Assembly (NCBI GenBank): GCA_027596075.1
Contig: JADGJC010000118.1
Span: 1 to 64,000 of the forward strand
Direction: 5' to 3'
Origin: Rhizophlyctis rosea
Taxonomy: Eukaryota; Chytridiomycota; Chytridiomycetes; Rhizophlyctidales; Rhizophlyctidaceae
Length of the DNA stretch: 64,000 nt
Under the pieces are notes generated by a model. The model was not told the DNA's origin, ran no database searches, and saw nothing but the letters and a program-made list of their open reading frames with translations. Positions 60,950-64,000 of the stretch are shown piece after piece. Numbering within the stretch: the stretch's first letter is position 1; the number at the start of each line of letters is the position of its first letter. The position numbers were made by a program, and so were the translations under genes.

Positions 60950-63602
60950 CGGGCCTAGGCTCCGATATAACCAAGTTGACGTATCTCGAGGCGATTTGTA
61001 CCGCTGTTTGTAGATCAAGGTTGTCGTCAACTGGGCGCAGTAAAGGATTTCAACTCAATTTCTTGGTAGGATGTTGGTAGAACTTGCCGTCAATACTGGA
61101 CAGAAAACAGACAGAAAAGTGGAAGGTTGAAGGTCTCGTTGCTGGTGACACAAAATTGTCACGTGAACGGGTCCTTCTGGGAATTCGAGTTCCCGCTTGC
61201 TTTGGAAGAAGTCGCTGAAGCTAACTAAGCTAAGCTGGCCCGAACAATCATAGCATGACTCACTGAGGGCGAAAATTACGTTTAGAAGAGACGTGTAAGG
61301 TGTCCCCCGGTATTTTATTGCTTTTGGGATGATGAAACCGCTTGCTGCACAGTTTTTGCTGTTGAGCATGTATTGTAACCGCACAAGCGTGATTCTTGCA
61401 CTTTCCCTTCCAAACTATAGCGAACTATGTAAAGCCTGCGAGGTGCTCAGCAGGCTTTGTAGTGGTATTGTTTCGCAACGCTCGTGATGCAAAAAAATTC
61501 TAGCATCGGAGAAGTTGAGGATTTGCCTGTGGTTTGTGAGCGACAAGGCTTGGATTATTTAATGAGAAGTAGGTTACAAGGCGAGTTCCGGCGGGCACAT
61601 TTGATGATCGCAGAATCGGAATCTCATACAGTCGCGCAACGGACCGCCTATCTGCCCTGTTGGACGGAAACCATAAGCATAAAAGATTCAAGCCAGGAGG
61701 AATCTGGTTGACGAATCATATAGCATGTTTTGGCGTGCTCTCAACAAGTTTAATGATCCGCTCACTCTATAATTAATCGTAGCGGCTGATATGCCGGAGG
61801 AATTCACGCCAGATTCGTGTGTTGTTGATTTTCCCTTTAAGCGGAAGGTTACTTGTGCCCCGATGGAACGCCTTTTGGTCTCAAACATTTTAGACAATAG
61901 GCTCTCGTCAGTCCGCGTGGTCTGAAATCCTTTTTTCAGAATAATATACAACAACTCAACATGACTGTGTGGGCAATAGATAGGATTGAAGGTCGCTGAT
62001 GGCGCTGTGCGTGCGAAGTTGCTATGGGCATGGAACGGGAGATTTCCAGCTGAGCAACAATTGCAGAACGTGACAAATTGCATTTCTGTTGGTGATATTT
62101 GATTCAAGATCTTGATAAGCACGCAAATGCATGTGTGTACCTGTTTGGATGCTGGCAGTCTTCCGATCCTGTTGCCAACGCGGTATTCATTTCATGGTAC
62201 CGGTGCAAGCTGGTCCCGTGGCGCAGGCGACGCGTTTTGCATGGGCTGCTCTTCCTCGAAAGCAAAAAAAGGATCAACGGAGAGTTCCATACTGCACACT
62301 TTGTCCTTGTCTTATGAGCAGGGGGAAAGTATGGAATGTCATCCTACATGGATGGCCAGACTAACAATGTCCAACGGAAATGAATGCGTCATGGTATGTT
62401 CGGACCACTGCCGGTGTATTTTATTGAGTAATCACGGCTGATATTTTTTGCGGATCCGACGTGTTGACATCGGTTCCGTAACTACAAAGTGCTCATCCAA
62501 GAAAAGAAAACGGCCTTCGTCTCAATTAGCAGTGATGATCCAGAGGTTTCACGTTTCCTCCTGAGGCAGATTAAGCTGGATACACTGGATCTCGACGGCA
62601 CGAATTACTGCAAATATGACTGGATCTCAGCTGTCCTTCTTTGCAACATCATCTCACATGTATGTGTTTGATTGAAGCATGCACGTTCTTGGAAGATATG
62701 GTTTACCTCGCCGGCTCTATTGGCCACATTTGGGCATTTTCGTCTCTGGTCTGCATTGTGACGAGAAAATTCTCCCTTCCGGGCCGGTCCATAAAGACCG
62801 GCAAGTCACACCAACACGGCGGGTCTGAATGTGAAAACTCCATGATTGGGAGCGTAAAAATAACCCGCGGCGACGTTTCGTTGATTTTCATATGACAGCA
62901 CCTGATCCTAGTACAAAGCTGTGGTCTTCCAATACACAGATGTATAGTTTGAAACATGGAAATTCTGGGTACTGTGGTCTGATCTGTACAAAGGATGGGG
63001 TTGAAAAGAAAGTAACATTGCATTGCGGCACGCAGAATTTGCGGTTCCGCATCTGTCATACGAAGCGCATGACTTGAGTGTTCAATCATGTTTCAGTTTG
63101 TGTGAGGGATTTCACAGATGCGACCGCAGGATCTTCCAAGCATTGGACCAAAATGGCTGTGAATGATTGCGCCAACAATTTGTATTTGGACTGCAAGGGA
63201 TTCGTGCTGTTTGGGCAACCTGGTCAGACGGATGGGATTTTGTGGGTTGCATTCAACATTTTTTTTTTCATAGCTCTGAAGTGCGAACGCATTACACGCA
63301 TGCAGAACATCCGAGTGGATTGGTGGACAAAAAAAATGCCATGAGGAGGAAGATTGAGATAAGGCAGCGGTGCTGCGGGACAATCGATGGTTCATGCAAA
63401 TGTCGAGATCATCATCATCATCATCATCATCCCTGCTGACTCAAATACTCGCACCAGTCATAGTGCAAGGTCGATTACAAAAAAGGTATATATATGCTAT
63501 ATGTAGGGGGTATCGCCAGAAAGGCCAAAATAAACAAGATGATAACAAAAAAGGATGCTGTACATGTAAGCAAAGGACGAGACGAACAAGGAAAGTCCTG
63601 CC
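60950..63602. other. Intergenic, no supported gene
   Basis: Frames such as 61055-61384 (-) and 61688-62122 (-) have no domain. A (ATC)8 microsatellite lies at 63408-63431. Nothing else stands out. Confidence 0.5.
63408..63431 (+). repeat. (ATC)8 microsatellite
   Basis: Eight perfect ATC triplets in non-coding sequence, downstream of the partial gene on the minus strand. Confidence 0.9.
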
Positions 63603-64000
63603 TCAAACACCCAACATCCAAACACCCAACGAAACCCCAACCCCAATCACACCACCCTTCACGACATCCCCACCAACACACATCCTGCCCTTACACCCCG
63701 CCGCACTAACAACCGCCGCCGCCTGCTGCTGCCCCTCCCCTAACGTACACCCCTGCGCCCACTTCCTCAACGTCCCCACCGTCACATCAACCTCCCAAAC
63801 AGTATCATAATCCGTCCCCTTATAATTCGGCGCATCCCCTTCCCCAACTCCAAGCTGCACCGCGATATCATGAAGCCCCGTATGTTCCCACGCCAACAGA
63901 ATTCTCCTGTCTGGTAGGCCGCGGATGTAAGCGGCGATTTCGGAAGCGGGGAAGGACTTTTCCAGCGCTGTTATGGGGATTCCGAGGGATTGGGAGGTTG
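63603..64000 (-). CDS. Histidine-phosphatase-like protein, 3' part
   Basis: The frame is open from the window edge to a stop at 63603-63605, about 132 residues. The visible part contains DRRILLAWEHTGLHDIAVQL followed by DAPNYKGTDYDTVWEV, which matches the second catalytic-His block (WEH) and the Asp/Trp end of fungal proteins of the histidine phosphatase (phosphoglycerate-mutase-like) superfamily. The first RHG motif would lie beyond the window. After a Cys-containing linker the protein ends in a small hydrophobic segment (GGVIGVGVSLGVWMLGV) without a basic tail, as in GPI-anchor signals. A secreted, wall- or membrane-anchored phosphatase-like protein is a reasonable guess; whether it is active cannot be judged. 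Confidence 0.65.
   Translation of the reverse strand, partial: TSQSLGIPITALEKSFPASEIAAYIRGLPDRRILLAWEHTGLHDIAVQLGVGEGDAPNYKGTDYDTVWEVDVTVGTLRKWAQGCTLGEGQQQAAAVVSAAGCKGRMCVGGDVVKGGVIGVGVSLGVWMLGV

Noticed and set aside
1..64000. tRNA, rRNA, CRISPR, reverse transcriptase or transposase genes
   Set aside because: No tRNA B-box/cloverleaf, rRNA core, spacer-repeat array, or RT/transposase motif was recognised on reading both strands; a dedicated scan could still find a diverged one.

Overview
The window is nuclear DNA from a fungus that most likely makes flagellated zoospores (a chytrid or close relative). Reasons: genes on both strands are interrupted by many short GT-AG introns (45-96 nt in almost every case), gene content is fungal (secreted berberine-bridge-type flavoproteins, F-box proteins, a fungal-type homeodomain protein), and one gene is a clear orthologue of CFAP45, a protein of motile-flagellum doublet microtubules that non-flagellated fungi lack. 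All exon borders were worked out by hand from reading frame and splice signals.

Layout. 1-2526: G-rich window end, then no convincing gene. 2527-10652 (+): a 14-exon gene for a giant type I surface protein of about 2,440 residues, with signal peptide, Cys-containing head, a long array of CSPG (NG2/FRAS1/FREM, Cadherin_3) repeats, a mucin-like Thr stalk, one membrane helix and a short tail. 12739-15222 (-): 723-residue protein, function unknown. 16550-18630 (-) and 21179-23517 (-): two secreted FAD oxidases of the berberine-bridge family, with a small 91-residue gene between them (20180-20610, +). 25012-30085: a broken F-box-like gene (+) and a frame-shifted unknown gene (-) next to an assembly gap. 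31892-33783 (+): Ser/Arg-rich disordered protein. 37441-38852 (+): homeodomain transcription factor. 39505-39987 (+): small unknown protein. 43581-45631 (-): CFAP45. 47702-49614 (+): F-box protein whose single intron is unusually long and holds an array of tiny GAA-loop hairpins. 54742-55935 (-): multi-pass membrane protein. 57231-59067 (+): a fimbrin-type actin-binding domain joined to coiled coil instead of a second actin-binding domain. 59388-60949 (-): F-box protein. 63603-64000 (-): 3' part of a histidine-phosphatase-like gene.

The genes do not form an obvious single pathway. The two oxidases plausibly act outside the cell; the giant repeat protein would sit on the surface; CFAP45 and the actin-binding protein belong to zoospore motility and cytoskeleton. 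Several genes carry reading-frame breaks, at least three at homopolymer runs and each fixable by one missing base, so some apparent pseudogenes may be base-calling errors. The most interesting items are the giant CSPG-repeat surface protein, the hairpin array inside an F-box intron, and the half-fimbrin coiled-coil protein.
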